Shown here: positions 33,760 to 44,051 of the stretch, in pieces
Position numbering within the stretch: the stretch's first letter is position 1
Layout: the number at the start of each line of letters is the position of its first letter
DNA from: Maricaulis sp034670125
GTDB lineage: Bacteria > Pseudomonadota > Alphaproteobacteria > Caulobacterales > Maricaulaceae
Assembly: GCF_034670125.1 (NCBI RefSeq)
Contig: NZ_JAXMOC010000010.1
Coordinates: forward strand, 23,934-87,933
Length of the DNA stretch: 64,000 bases
Direction: 5' to 3'
The notes under the pieces: model-generated
Seen by the model: the letters and a program-made list of their open reading frames with translations, nothing else
Database searches by the model: none
What the model was told of the DNA's origin: nothing
Position numbers and translations under genes: made by a program

Positions 33760-35400
33760 ATGCGACGCAGCATGATCTCATATCTGGCCGCTGGGCTGTG
33801 GCTGTTGCTGACCGGCCCTGCATTGGCCGGGGCGCAGGCTGTCGAACCGGTTGCGCCAGGCACAGGTCCCGACGCCGATATCGCCCGCGAAGCCGAGGTG
33901 GTGGCCCCCGCCGCCCCGCCGGCCCGGCCGGTCGCGGATCTCGAACGCTGGTCGGACAGGATCACCGGTTGGACCGCCGCACATCGCGAAGCCATTGCCG
34001 TTCGCCTGTTCGATGCACCCAGCCATGGACTCCCCGATCTCGACGCGCACGCGGTCGCGATCCTCGAGGGTGAGGGATCCGAGGCGGAACTCAACCGTTT
34101 GGCAGGAATGGCCTATCTGCGTTTTGCCGGCTGGCTTGAGTTCGGATTGATTGACCGGGAGACCCAGGCACTGCGTGTGTTGCTGGACGACGACGCCGAA
34201 CTTCTGGTGCGGCGGCTTCGATGGGCGTTCGAGGCCGGCGATGCCGCACAGGCGATCGACGACAGCGCTCCCACCGTCCGCGATTATGATGCCCTGCGCG
34301 CGGAAATGATGCGGGTGCTCGCAGTGACACCGATCTGGCCCGGCGTTTCGACAGGACCGTCGCTCAGCCTTGGCGATCAGGGCGCGCGCGTCGACCAGTT
34401 GCGGACTCGTCTGACGGCGGAGGGCTTGCTGGATGGTGACTGGCAGGAGGGCGCGCCCTACGACCTGCGCCTGGAAACGGCCGTCCGGCGGTACCAGGGC
34501 CGGACCAATCTGGCGCCGACCGGCCGCATGGACCAGGCCACCCTGCGCCAGTTGAACCTGCCGCCGGATCGCCGGATTGGGCAGTTGATGGCCAATCTGG
34601 AACAGCGCCGCTGGCGGACCCGCGATCTCGGGCGGCGGCATATCTGGGTCAACCTCGCCGATTTCAGGCTTGAGGCCTGGGAGGATGGTCGACTGGCCCG
34701 CGAGCACGAGGTCATGGTCGGGCGCCAGGCCAGCTCGACGCCGGAATTTTCCGAGGACATGCAGTATATCGTGCTCAACCCCTGGTGGGGATTGCCGGCC
34801 GGCTCGGCGCGGCCGCGCTTCCAGTCATTCCGTCGCAATCCGTCCTTGGCGCGCGAGCTCGGCTTCCGGATCTATGATCGCAGTGGCGAGGCGATCTCGG
34901 TCTACGAAATTGACTGGAGCCGGTGGGGCGGCGACTGGCCCTATCGGATGTCGCAGCCGCCCGGGGCGGACAATCCGATGGGCGAGGTCAAGTTCATTTT
35001 CCCCAACCGCTACAATGTCTACATCCATGACACGACCGAGCGCGACCAGTTCGTGCGGACGCGACGTGATTTTTCTGCCGGATGCATCCGTGTGCAGGAC
35101 CCGCTGGCTCTGGCGCAATGGGTGCTTGACGGGCAGGACGGCTGGGACCGGGACCGGATCGATGCGGTGGTCGCCGGAAGCTCGCCGACCGTTGTCTGGC
35201 TGGACGACCGGATACCTGTCCATATCGCCTATTGGACCGTGGTCGGGGATGCCGACGGCCGGGTGCGTTACCTCAATGATCTCTATCACCGCGACAGCGG
35301 TGTGATCGACGCCTACCTCGCCGCCCATGATTCCCAATCCCTGCCACTGCCCACCGCAACGCGCCCGCTTTCCGGCGCGGTTGCGGTCAGTTTTGAGTAA
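33760..35400 (+). CDS. L,D-transpeptidase (YcbB/LdtD-like)
   Basis: The 546-residue protein has a signal peptide, a long helical region, and a peptidoglycan-binding domain at about 205-265 (LGDQGARVDQLRTRL...AVRRYQGRTNLAPTGRMD). A YkuD catalytic domain follows, with His in YNVYIHDTTERDQF and Cys in RDFSAGCIRV. It forms 3-3 cross-links or attaches proteins to peptidoglycan in the periplasm. The ATG at 33760 has AGGGG upstream. ATG 33739 is an alternative start that adds seven residues. Confidence 0.93.
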   Translation: MRRSMISYLAAGLWLLLTGPALAGAQAVEPVAPGTGPDADIAREAEVVAPAAPPARPVADLERWSDRITGWTAAHREAIAVRLFDAPSHGLPDLDAHAVAILEGEGSEAELNRLAGMAYLRFAGWLEFGLIDRETQALRVLLDDDAELLVRRLRWAFEAGDAAQAIDDSAPTVRDYDALRAEMMRVLAVTPIWPGVSTGPSLSLGDQGARVDQLRTRLTAEGLLDGDWQEGAPYDLRLETAVRRYQGRTNLAPTGRMDQATLRQLNLPPDRRIGQLMANLEQRRWRTRDLGRRHIWVNLADFRLEAWEDGRLAREHEVMVGRQASSTPEFSEDMQYIVLNPWWGLPAGSARPRFQSFRRNPSLARELGFRIYDRSGEAISVYEIDWSRWGGDWPYRMSQPPGADNPMGEVKFIFPNRYNVYIHDTTERDQFVRTRRDFSAGCIRVQDPLALAQWVLDGQDGWDRDRIDAVVAGSSPTVVWLDDRIPVHIAYWTVVGDADGRVRYLNDLYHRDSGVIDAYLAAHDSQSLPLPTATRPLSGAVAVSFE

Positions 35401-35732
35401 CCGGGCCGCGCCCACCGTCGAAAGATGCAAACTTGCTACAGTTCCCACACCGGAATTCGACCGGTCGATGACGGGGGTTTCTCTGTAACCTATTGATTTT
35501 CTGTAGGGTGGCGTGTGACGAGCGCAATTACGAGGGGCGAGGTGTGTCCCGTCTGCAACGGGCGCGAAATATTGCATCAAATCCTTGATTTGCCATCGTC
35601 TGGTGTAGCGCTCGCGATCTAATTGTAGTAGTGGAAATCATAGGAAACGCTCGAACGGGCAGGGTTCCTCGTGTTCGACATTCGGTCGAAGACGGTCAGT
35701 CACACCAAGGGAGCGCTGCTCCCGGAGGGGGA
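35401..35732. other. Intergenic leader of ompA
   Basis: This 332-base gap has lower GC than its surroundings and should hold the ompA promoter and a long 5' untranslated region. I see several TTGATT-like boxes but no clear -35/-10 pair. No gene is seen. Confidence 0.4.
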
Positions 35733-36815
<1,083 letters not shown>

Positions 36816-36835
36816 TTTCGAGCGATCGCTGAACA

Positions 36836-36876
36836 AGATGCGGCCCGGTGTTTGTCACCGGGCCGCATTTTTTTTG
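36836..36876 (+). terminator. Strong rho-independent terminator of ompA
   Basis: ATGCGGCCCGGTG pairs perfectly with CACCGGGCCGCAT around TTTGT and is followed by a run of eight T. It is the clearest intrinsic terminator in the window. Confidence 0.95.
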
Positions 36877-37043
36877 TCTTGCGTGCGAGTTTGGAATATT
36901 CGTGCACACAAATGCTGGTTTGAGGGCATGTTTGCGCTGATTTCCTGCTGTGCTGAGGACAGGCTTGACCGGCCCGCCAGCGCGGTTCAAACCGACCGAA
37001 ACCCTTTGCAGCAACAAGGCAGCGAGGTGTCGGGAGAAGAGTT

Positions 37044-38330
37044 ATGAGCAAGCCGGACAAGTCCTATCGCAAGCGTGAAGTTGGCGGGCGCACATTGAGC
37101 CCGGAAACCCAGATGATGAGCTATGGCTATGATCCCAAGCTCTCGGAAATGTCGATCAAGCCACCGATTTTCCTGACCTCCACCTTTGCCTTCGCCACGG
37201 CCGAGGACGGTGCGGCCTTCTTCCGTGTCACGCTGGGCCAGGCCGAGGAAGGCGATCCGGAATCTGCCGGCCTCATGTATTCGCGGTTCAACAACCCGAA
37301 CATGGAAGTGCTGGAAGACCGGCTGGCGCTTTACGACGGTGCTGATGAAGCGGCCGTCTTCTCGTCGGGCATGGCGGCGATCTCGACCACCCTGATGGGC
37401 CTCGCCCATGCGGGTTCGGTCATCCTCCAGTCGACCCCGCTCTATGGCGGTACGGAAAGCCTGATCCGCAAATTCCTGCCGAACTACGGCATCAAGTCGG
37501 TCGATTTCTTTGCGGGCGCCAGCGAGGAGGAGTTGCAGGCCGCCGCCGAGGCCGCCATGGCCGAGGGCGAGGTTTCCGTCATCTACACGGAAACGCCGAC
37601 CAATCCGACCAATGACCTGGTCGACCTAGCCGCCTGTCTCCGCATCGCCGACATGATCAAGGCCAAGCAGGGCAAGCGCCCATGGATTGTGGTCGACAAT
37701 ACCTTCCTTGGACCCGTCGGGCAGGCGCCGCTGGCGCTGGGTGCCGACGTCGTCATCTATTCACTGACGAAATATATCGGCGGCCATTCCGATCTGATCG
37801 CCGGTTCGGCGTCGGGTTCAAGCGACGCCATGGCGCTTATCCGCGGCTTGCGCGGGTATCTGGGAACCAACCTGGACGCCCATACCTGCTGGATGCTGCT
37901 GCGCTCGCTGGAAACCGTGAAGATCCGGATGGAAGCAGCCGCGCTCGGCGCCCGCAAGGTCGCCGAATATCTGCGCGACCATCCCAAGGTCGGCCGGGTG
38001 CGCTATCTCGGCTTCATGGAGAAGGGCACGCGCGATGGCGACATCTTCCAGGCCCAGTCGACCAGCGCCGGTTCGACCTTTGCCTTTGATCTGGCCGACG
38101 AGAAAGCCGCCTTCCGCATGCTCAACGCGCTGCAGGTGATGAAGCTCGCCGTCAGCCTGGGCGGGACCGAGACACTGATCTGTCACCCGGGTTCGACGAC
38201 CCATCGCGGTGTCGATCCGGAGCTGCGCAAGCGGCAGGGTTTCTCTGACGGCCTGGTCCGCATCTCGGTCGGGATCGAGAATCCCGATGATCTGATCGCC
38301 GACCTCGAACAGGCCCTCCAGCACGCCTGA
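37044..38330 (+). CDS. Cystathionine gamma-synthase-family PLP enzyme
   Basis: The 428-residue protein has the Cys/Met-metabolism PLP fold. It shows the SRFNNPNMEVLEDRLA substrate and cofactor segment, the FSSGMAAISTTLMG cofactor loop, the ETPTNPTNDLVD segment, and the PLP lysine in SLTKYIGGHSD. Members act as cystathionine gamma-synthase, gamma-lyase or methionine gamma-lyase, and sequence alone does not decide which. It precedes the arginine catabolism cluster by 78 bases but is probably a separate unit. GGGAGAAGAG precedes the ATG. Confidence 0.88.
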   Translation: MSKPDKSYRKREVGGRTLSPETQMMSYGYDPKLSEMSIKPPIFLTSTFAFATAEDGAAFFRVTLGQAEEGDPESAGLMYSRFNNPNMEVLEDRLALYDGADEAAVFSSGMAAISTTLMGLAHAGSVILQSTPLYGGTESLIRKFLPNYGIKSVDFFAGASEEELQAAAEAAMAEGEVSVIYTETPTNPTNDLVDLAACLRIADMIKAKQGKRPWIVVDNTFLGPVGQAPLALGADVVIYSLTKYIGGHSDLIAGSASGSSDAMALIRGLRGYLGTNLDAHTCWMLLRSLETVKIRMEAAALGARKVAEYLRDHPKVGRVRYLGFMEKGTRDGDIFQAQSTSAGSTFAFDLADEKAAFRMLNALQVMKLAVSLGGTETLICHPGSTTHRGVDPELRKRQGFSDGLVRISVGIENPDDLIADLEQALQHA

Positions 38331-38408
38331 TAACGCCACCATGCACCCCGGCCGACGCAACCTGTCGGCTGGGGTGGACGGCCCGGTTTAAACGGCTATC
38401 ACTGGCTC

Positions 38409-39680
38409 ATGCAAAACACGCTGGACCTCAATCCGGAAGAGCGCGCCGTACTCGATTGGATCGATACGCGGGCTGACGGCATGATCGAGACCGTAAAGGC
38501 CTGGTCTGCCATTAACTCGGGCAGCCGCAACGCGGACGGCCTTGAAGCCATGCGCGCCGAGCTGGAAACCGCCTTCGCGGCGACCGGCGGCGAAATCAGC
38601 GCGATCGAGCTGCCGCCAACAACGGTGGTCGATCCGGACGGCACCGTACGCGAGCAGGCTTTCACCCCCGCCTTTCATTGCCGGATCCGGCCGCAGGCCC
38701 CCATCCGTATCGTCATGACCGGTCACCACGACACGGTGTTCCCCGCTGGCAGCCATTTCCAGGACACGACGCTTTGGGACAACGACACGCTCAACGGGCC
38801 AGGTGTTGCCGACATGAAGGGCGGCATTCTGGTGATGCTGCACGGCATTCTCGGTCTGGAGCGATCCCCCTGGAAGGACGAGATCGGCATTGATGTGCTG
38901 ATCAGCCCGGACGAGGAAATTGGCTCGTTGGGCTCCGGTCCAATCCTGGCCGAGCTGGGGGCCGGTGCCGATATCGGCATGACCTATGAGCCCGCACTCG
39001 CCGATGGATCACTGGCCGGTGCCCGCAAGGGCTCGGGAAACTGGTCGCTGAAGGTGTCGGGCCGCTCGGCTCATGCGGGGCGCGAGCATCATCTCGGCCG
39101 CAATGCCTTGGCCGCCGCCTGCCAGTTCGGGCTGGGGCTGGACGATCTTAATGGCAAGCGCCCGGACGTGACCTTCAACCTGGCCCGTATCGATGGTGGG
39201 GGACCGCCCAATGTCGTGCCCGACAATGCCGTCGTGCGCTTCAATGTCCGGGTCAAGACCGAGAATGACCGCGTCTGGGTCGAGGCCGAGCTGGAACGCC
39301 TGGTCGATGAGATCCGGGTCCGCGACGGGATCGAAGCGGAACTTCATGGCGGTTTCACCCGTCCGCCCAAGCCGATGTCACCGGCCAATGCCAAGATGTT
39401 CGAATGGACCCGGGCCGCCGGAACGGCGCTGGGCCTCGACATTCGCTGGCAGGACACAGGGGGTGTCTGTGAGGGCAATAACCTGTGGGCCGCCGGTTGT
39501 CCGAATGTCGACACGCTGGGCGTTCGCGGAGCGGATATCCATTCCGACCGTGAAATCGTAAAGCTGTCCAGTTTTGCCGAGCGTGCCAAGCTCTCAGCCA
39601 TTTTGCTGATGAAGTTCGCGCAAGGCCAATTCGACGCGCGGGAAGCGCGCGCGCTGGCGAAGGCCGGCCCACAAGCCTGA
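38409..39680 (+). CDS. M20-family amidohydrolase, candidate succinylglutamate desuccinylase
   Basis: The 423-residue M20 zinc hydrolase has the metal motif GHHDTVFP, Asp in ADMKGG, the catalytic Glu pair in SPDEEIGS and the dimerisation-domain segment KVSGRSAHAGREHHLG. M20 relatives (DapE, ArgE) remove succinyl or acetyl groups from amino acids. It sits 12 bases upstream of astA. The cluster has no astE, so it may do the last step, succinylglutamate to glutamate plus succinate. That role is inferred from position. Confidence 0.85.
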   Translation: MQNTLDLNPEERAVLDWIDTRADGMIETVKAWSAINSGSRNADGLEAMRAELETAFAATGGEISAIELPPTTVVDPDGTVREQAFTPAFHCRIRPQAPIRIVMTGHHDTVFPAGSHFQDTTLWDNDTLNGPGVADMKGGILVMLHGILGLERSPWKDEIGIDVLISPDEEIGSLGSGPILAELGAGADIGMTYEPALADGSLAGARKGSGNWSLKVSGRSAHAGREHHLGRNALAAACQFGLGLDDLNGKRPDVTFNLARIDGGGPPNVVPDNAVVRFNVRVKTENDRVWVEAELERLVDEIRVRDGIEAELHGGFTRPPKPMSPANAKMFEWTRAAGTALGLDIRWQDTGGVCEGNNLWAAGCPNVDTLGVRGADIHSDREIVKLSSFAERAKLSAILLMKFAQGQFDAREARALAKAGPQA

Positions 39681-39692
39681 TCGGGGGGAAAC

Positions 39693-40709
39693 ATGCTGAT
39701 CGTACGTGCGGCGAAAAAGAACGACCTGGACGCGCTCGTCCGCCTGGCTGAAGAGGCTGGCACCGGATTTACCTCGCTGGCGGTGCCGCCGGAGGTTCTC
39801 GAGGACCGTCTGGCAAAGTCGGAGGCCGCGTTCTCCGGCCCGGGAAAAGAGCAGACCGAGGATACCTACCAGCTGATGCTGGAGGATACCGAAAGCGGCC
39901 GTATCGTCGGTTGCTCGGCCGTCAAGGCGATGGTTGGGGTATCGAAGCCCTACTGGGATTTCAAGATCATGACCCTGGCCCAGCACTCGACCGAGGCGGG
40001 CCGTCGTTTCGACATGGACGCGATGTTGCTGGTCAATGATTTTGCGGGTGCGTCCGAGGTCGGGACCTTGTTTGTCTCCGAAGCCGGGCGCGGCAGTGGT
40101 GCCGGTCGGCTTGTCGCCCAGTCGCGATACATGTTGATAGCGGCGGGGCCGCAGCGCTTCGGCGAAAAGGTGCTGGCTGAGCTGCGGGGCGTCGTTCACG
40201 AAGACGGCTCTTCACCCTTCTTCGACCATGTGTCCCGTCCGTTCTTCCGCATGGATTTTGATGATGCAGACCGGTTGTCCGCGGCGACCGACAACCAGTT
40301 CATTCTCGATCTGGGGCCGCAGCACCTCATCTATGTCGACCTGCTGCCGGAACCGGCACGTGCCGTGATCGGGCAGGTCCACAAGGATGGTGAGGGAGCG
40401 TACAACCTCCTGAAATGGGAAGGTTTCCACTATGACCGCTATGTCGACATCTTTGACGGCGGGCCGCTGGTGTCGACCTGGACGGAAAATATCCGGACCC
40501 TGCGCGAGAGCCGCGAGGTGACCGTCAGGGCGGCCACCACGTCGGGCGGCGCCACCGGCATTCTGTCCACGGACCGTTTCGAGGATTTCCGGACCTGTCA
40601 GGCACAGGTCGTGGATGATGGTGATGTTGTCGGCGTGTCCTATGAAATGATGGAAGCGCTCGATCTGCGCGAAGGTGACAGTGCCCGCTTTTGGCGACAC
40701 AAGAGGTAG
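39693..40709 (+). CDS. astA: Arginine N-succinyltransferase
   Basis: AstA transfers succinyl from succinyl-CoA to arginine, the first step of the AST pathway. The 338-residue length is normal. Characteristic segments are MLIVRAAKKNDLDALVRLAE, TLFVSEAGRGSGAGRLVAQS, FFRMDFDDADRLSAATDNQF and IGQVHKDGEGAYNLLKWEGF. A GGGGGGAAAC site precedes the ATG. It is the second gene of the unit M20-astA-astD-astB. Confidence 0.96.
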   Translation: MLIVRAAKKNDLDALVRLAEEAGTGFTSLAVPPEVLEDRLAKSEAAFSGPGKEQTEDTYQLMLEDTESGRIVGCSAVKAMVGVSKPYWDFKIMTLAQHSTEAGRRFDMDAMLLVNDFAGASEVGTLFVSEAGRGSGAGRLVAQSRYMLIAAGPQRFGEKVLAELRGVVHEDGSSPFFDHVSRPFFRMDFDDADRLSAATDNQFILDLGPQHLIYVDLLPEPARAVIGQVHKDGEGAYNLLKWEGFHYDRYVDIFDGGPLVSTWTENIRTLRESREVTVRAATTSGGATGILSTDRFEDFRTCQAQVVDDGDVVGVSYEMMEALDLREGDSARFWRHKR

Positions 40710-40713
40710 GATC

Positions 40714-42162
40714 ATGAACTATATCAACGGTGAGTGGCGCGACGGTGACGGCGCGGAATTCGTGTCCAACAACCCGGCCGACGGCAGTGTCGTCTGGTCC
40801 GGAAAGGCAGCGGCTCCGGCCACGGTTACCGAGGCTTTCGAGGCGGCGCGGGCGGCTTTCCCAGCCTGGGCCCGTCGCCCGCTCAGCGAGCGGATCGCCA
40901 TTGTCGAGCGTTTCCGGTCCGAACTCGAGGCCCGCAAATCCGAGCTGGCCGAACTGATTTCCCGGGAAACCGGCAAGCCGCGCTGGGAAGGTCTGGGCGA
41001 AGCCGGCGCGATGATCGGCAAGATCGATATCTCGGTGAAAGCCAACAGCGAGCGCACTTCGGGCCATGAAAGTGAAACCGCCTTCGGGTATGCGCGACTG
41101 GCGCACAAGCCGCTCGGCGTGATGCTCGTGCTCGGGCCTTACAATTTCCCCGGTCATCTGCCCAACGGCCACATCGTTCCAGCGCTGATCGCCGGCAATG
41201 TGATCGTGTTCAAACCGTCCGAGATTACCCCGGGTGTCGGCGAGGCCATGATGAAAGCCTGGGAGGCAGCGGGCCTGCCCGCCGGCGTCATGAACCTGGT
41301 GCAGGGCGCTCGCGAAACCGGTGCCGCGGCGCTGGACAGCCCACAACTCGATGGCGTGCTGTTCACGGGCTCCTGGGGCACGGGCAAGTTCATCCATGAG
41401 ACCTTTGCAGGTCGGACCGGCGTACAGTTGGCACTGGAAATGGGCGGCAATAATCCGCTGGTTGTCTGGGGCGCGGAAGATGCCGAGGCGGCTGCACGCA
41501 TTGCCGTGCATTCCGCCTACATTACCGCCGGACAACGCTGCTCCTGCGCCCGCCGCCTGATCCTGCCAGAGGGCGAGTTTGGCGAGGCCGTGATCGCCGC
41601 GATCATCCGGATCGCCGGTCAGCTGACGATTGATCGCTGGGATGCGGCCGAAGAACCCTTTATCGGCCCGCTGGTCTCGGCCCGGGCGGCCCAGGGTGTC
41701 CTGGACGCGCAATCCGATCTGGTGCGGCGAGGCGCGCGCCCGTTGCTTGAGGCCGCGCGGGTGGCCGAGCTCGGCGATGCCTTCCTGCGCCCGGGCCTGC
41801 TTGACGTGACCGGTGTCGATGTGCCGGACGAAGAAGTCTTCGGGCCGCTCATCCAGGTTGTCCGCGTCGCGAGCTTTGACGAGGCCGTCGCCGCGGCCAA
41901 CGATACCGCTTATGGCTTGGCGTCTGGACTGGTGTCGGATGACGAGGCCTTGTGGGACCGCTTCTGGGTGGAAAGCCGGGCCGGCATCGTCAACTGGAAC
42001 CGACCGACCTGCGGGGCAGCGTCCAACATGCCGTTTGGCGGGCCCGGCCAGTCCGGCAATCTGCGCCCGAGTGCTTATTACGCGGCTGATTACTGTGCCT
42101 ATCCTGTGGCCACCCAGGCCGCACGAACTCCCGAGCGCATGGCCGTCAAAGGGGTGGACTGA
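40714..42162 (+). CDS. astD: Succinylglutamate-semialdehyde dehydrogenase
   Basis: AstD oxidises succinylglutamate semialdehyde with NAD, the fourth AST step. The 482-residue aldehyde dehydrogenase has GPYNFPGHLPNGHIVPALI, the FTGSWGTGKFIHE cofactor loop, the general-base Glu in LALEMGGNNPL and the nucleophile Cys in ITAGQRCSCARR. The AGAGGTAGG site before ATG 40714 decides the start. The longer frame overlaps astA. Confidence 0.96.
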   Translation: MNYINGEWRDGDGAEFVSNNPADGSVVWSGKAAAPATVTEAFEAARAAFPAWARRPLSERIAIVERFRSELEARKSELAELISRETGKPRWEGLGEAGAMIGKIDISVKANSERTSGHESETAFGYARLAHKPLGVMLVLGPYNFPGHLPNGHIVPALIAGNVIVFKPSEITPGVGEAMMKAWEAAGLPAGVMNLVQGARETGAAALDSPQLDGVLFTGSWGTGKFIHETFAGRTGVQLALEMGGNNPLVVWGAEDAEAAARIAVHSAYITAGQRCSCARRLILPEGEFGEAVIAAIIRIAGQLTIDRWDAAEEPFIGPLVSARAAQGVLDAQSDLVRRGARPLLEAARVAELGDAFLRPGLLDVTGVDVPDEEVFGPLIQVVRVASFDEAVAAANDTAYGLASGLVSDDEALWDRFWVESRAGIVNWNRPTCGAASNMPFGGPGQSGNLRPSAYYAADYCAYPVATQAARTPERMAVKGVD

Positions 42163-42164
42163 AC

Positions 42165-43505
42165 ATGGCCGCGCGCGAGGCGAATTTCGATGGTTTGATC
42201 GGCCCGACCCATAATTATGGCGGGCTGTCGGATGGCAATCTGGCCAGTGCGCGCAATGAGGGGCTGATATCCTCACCGCGCGAAGGCGTGCTTGAGGGCC
42301 TGGCGAAGATGAAACGCCTTGCCGATGCGGGCCTGGTTCAGGGCCTGCTGCCGCCGCATGAGCGTCCATTCCTGCCGCTTCTGCGCCGGGCCGGCTTTTC
42401 CGGCTCGGATCAACAGGTATTGGAACGGGCCTGGAAACAGGCTCCGGGGTTGGTCCGCAAGGCATCATCGGCGTCACCGATGTGGGCGGCCAATGCCGCG
42501 ACCGTGTCGCCATCGGCTGATACCCGAGACGGGCGGCTGCATTTCACGCCAGCCAACCTGCTAACCACCCTGCACCGGTCCATCGAAGGCCGGCAGACCC
42601 AGCGCAGCCTGTCCTGGGCGTTTGCCGACAGGGCGCGTTTCTCGGTCCATGACCCCTTGCCTATGCAGGCGGATTTCGCGGACGAAGGTGCAGCCAACCA
42701 TGTCCGGCTTTGTGCGGAGCAGGGCGGCGCCGGTGTCGAGATTTTCGTTTATGGCAGGAGCGCGGGCGAGACCTGGGCCGGCGCCTATCCGGCACGCCAG
42801 ACCCGTGAGGCCTGTGAGGCGGTGGCCCGCTCGCATGGTCTTGATCCCAAGCGCTGCGTCTTCCTGCGGCAGTCCCAAGCCGCGATCGATGCCGGCGCCT
42901 TCCACAATGATGTGGTGTGTGTGGGAACGGCCACCACGTTGTTCTTCCACGAACAGGCCTTCGAAGACAAAGCCGGCGCTCTGGACGCCATCCGGCGCGC
43001 CGCCGACGGACTGTTCGACCCCGTGTTTGTGGAAGTGCCGGAGGCCGAGGTGCCGATCGGCGACGCGATCACGAGCTATCTGTTCAATTCGCAATTGCTG
43101 GAATGGCCGGACGAAGACCGGCTGGCGCTGATCGCGCCGAAGGAAACCGAGGAAACCCCGACGACCCGCGCCTATTGTGCCGCCATGGTCGCCGGCAATG
43201 GCCCGATCGGGCGTGTGGAGTTTGTCGATGTCCGCCAGTCGATGCGGAATGGCGGCGGGCCTGCCTGCCTGCGTTTGCGGGTGGTGCTGACCGAGCAGGA
43301 GCTTGCGGCCGTGACACCGTCTGCTCTGATGAGTGAGGCGCTTTACGACCAACTCACGAGCTGGGCGAGCACGCATTACCGTGACCGGCTGGCGCCGGAT
43401 GATCTGGGCGATCCCGCCTTGATGAGCGAGTCGCGGGCAGCGTTGGATGCATTGACCGGACTGTTGAAACTCGGTGGCGATTTTTATCCATTCCAGCGTG
43501 CCTGA
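42165..43505 (+). CDS. astB: N-succinylarginine dihydrolase
   Basis: AstB hydrolyses succinylarginine to succinylornithine, ammonia and CO2, the second AST step. The 446-residue protein belongs to the guanidine-modifying superfamily. Segments FDGLIGPTHNYGGLSDGNLA, SPMWAANAATVSPSADTRDG, the His in GAFHNDVVCVG and the catalytic Cys in NGGGPACLRLRV mark the family. It starts two bases after astD. Aminotransferase astC and desuccinylase astE are not present here. Confidence 0.96.
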   Translation: MAAREANFDGLIGPTHNYGGLSDGNLASARNEGLISSPREGVLEGLAKMKRLADAGLVQGLLPPHERPFLPLLRRAGFSGSDQQVLERAWKQAPGLVRKASSASPMWAANAATVSPSADTRDGRLHFTPANLLTTLHRSIEGRQTQRSLSWAFADRARFSVHDPLPMQADFADEGAANHVRLCAEQGGAGVEIFVYGRSAGETWAGAYPARQTREACEAVARSHGLDPKRCVFLRQSQAAIDAGAFHNDVVCVGTATTLFFHEQAFEDKAGALDAIRRAADGLFDPVFVEVPEAEVPIGDAITSYLFNSQLLEWPDEDRLALIAPKETEETPTTRAYCAAMVAGNGPIGRVEFVDVRQSMRNGGGPACLRLRVVLTEQELAAVTPSALMSEALYDQLTSWASTHYRDRLAPDDLGDPALMSESRAALDALTGLLKLGGDFYPFQRA

Positions 43506-43604
43506 CAGGGGTCTGGCAACGTAGAATAATCCTATTCTTCAACAGCCTATCCAAACGGGAATTTCGTGATAGTTTGCCGCCTTCAACCCGTGGGGAGGGC
43601 GAAA

Positions 43605-44048
43605 TTGGCTGACGCAGGGTCCATTCCTGTTATTCTGGTGGACGATGATCCGGATGAGCATTTCTTGTTCAGGGAGGATCTCGAAGACGCGGGTATCGAT
43701 TTCGCGTTTCACGGCTTTGCCCGGCCGGATGATGCGTTGGAGCATTTGCGCTCGATGGATGGTGCGCCCGCTTTGGTGCTGTGTGATCTCAGCCTGGCGG
43801 GCGGCGATGCACTCGCCTTTATCCGCGACGCCGGCCCCTGTCTCGGAGCGGGTACGATTGGCGTATACTCCGGCGCCAGGAATCCTGAAATGGAAGAGAA
43901 ATGCCGGGCTGTTGGCTCGACATTCTATATCGTCAAACCGGTTTCCCGCGCCAAGCTGGTCGATGCACTGGCCAAATCGGGCCGGATCAAGCTGACAGAA
44001 ACCGGCAACGGTCGCGTCACGCCTGTTCTGGCGGCGACGGGCGCCTGA
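43605..44048 (+). CDS. Single-domain response regulator
   Basis: The 147-residue receiver domain has the acidic pocket VDDDPDEH, the phospho-Asp in VLCDLSLAGGDA and Lys in YIVKPVSRAK. There is no output domain, so it acts by protein contact or as a phosphate relay. The TTG at 43605 with GGGGAGGG seven bases upstream is the preferred start. A GTG at 43566 is less likely. It follows astB by 99 bases and faces phhA. No kinase is nearby. Confidence 0.85.
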   Translation: MADAGSIPVILVDDDPDEHFLFREDLEDAGIDFAFHGFARPDDALEHLRSMDGAPALVLCDLSLAGGDALAFIRDAGPCLGAGTIGVYSGARNPEMEEKCRAVGSTFYIVKPVSRAKLVDALAKSGRIKLTETGNGRVTPVLAATGA

Positions 44049-44051
44049 TCC

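Noticed and set aside
36877..37043. Possible SAM-type riboswitch before the cystathionine gamma-synthase-like gene
   Set aside because: I checked for the SAM-II core and saw no matching conserved blocks; only a weak hairpin CGGTTCAAACCG is present.
40525..42513. 662-residue minus-strand frame opposite astD and astB
   Set aside because: It is a codon-bias shadow of astD; no domain was recognised.
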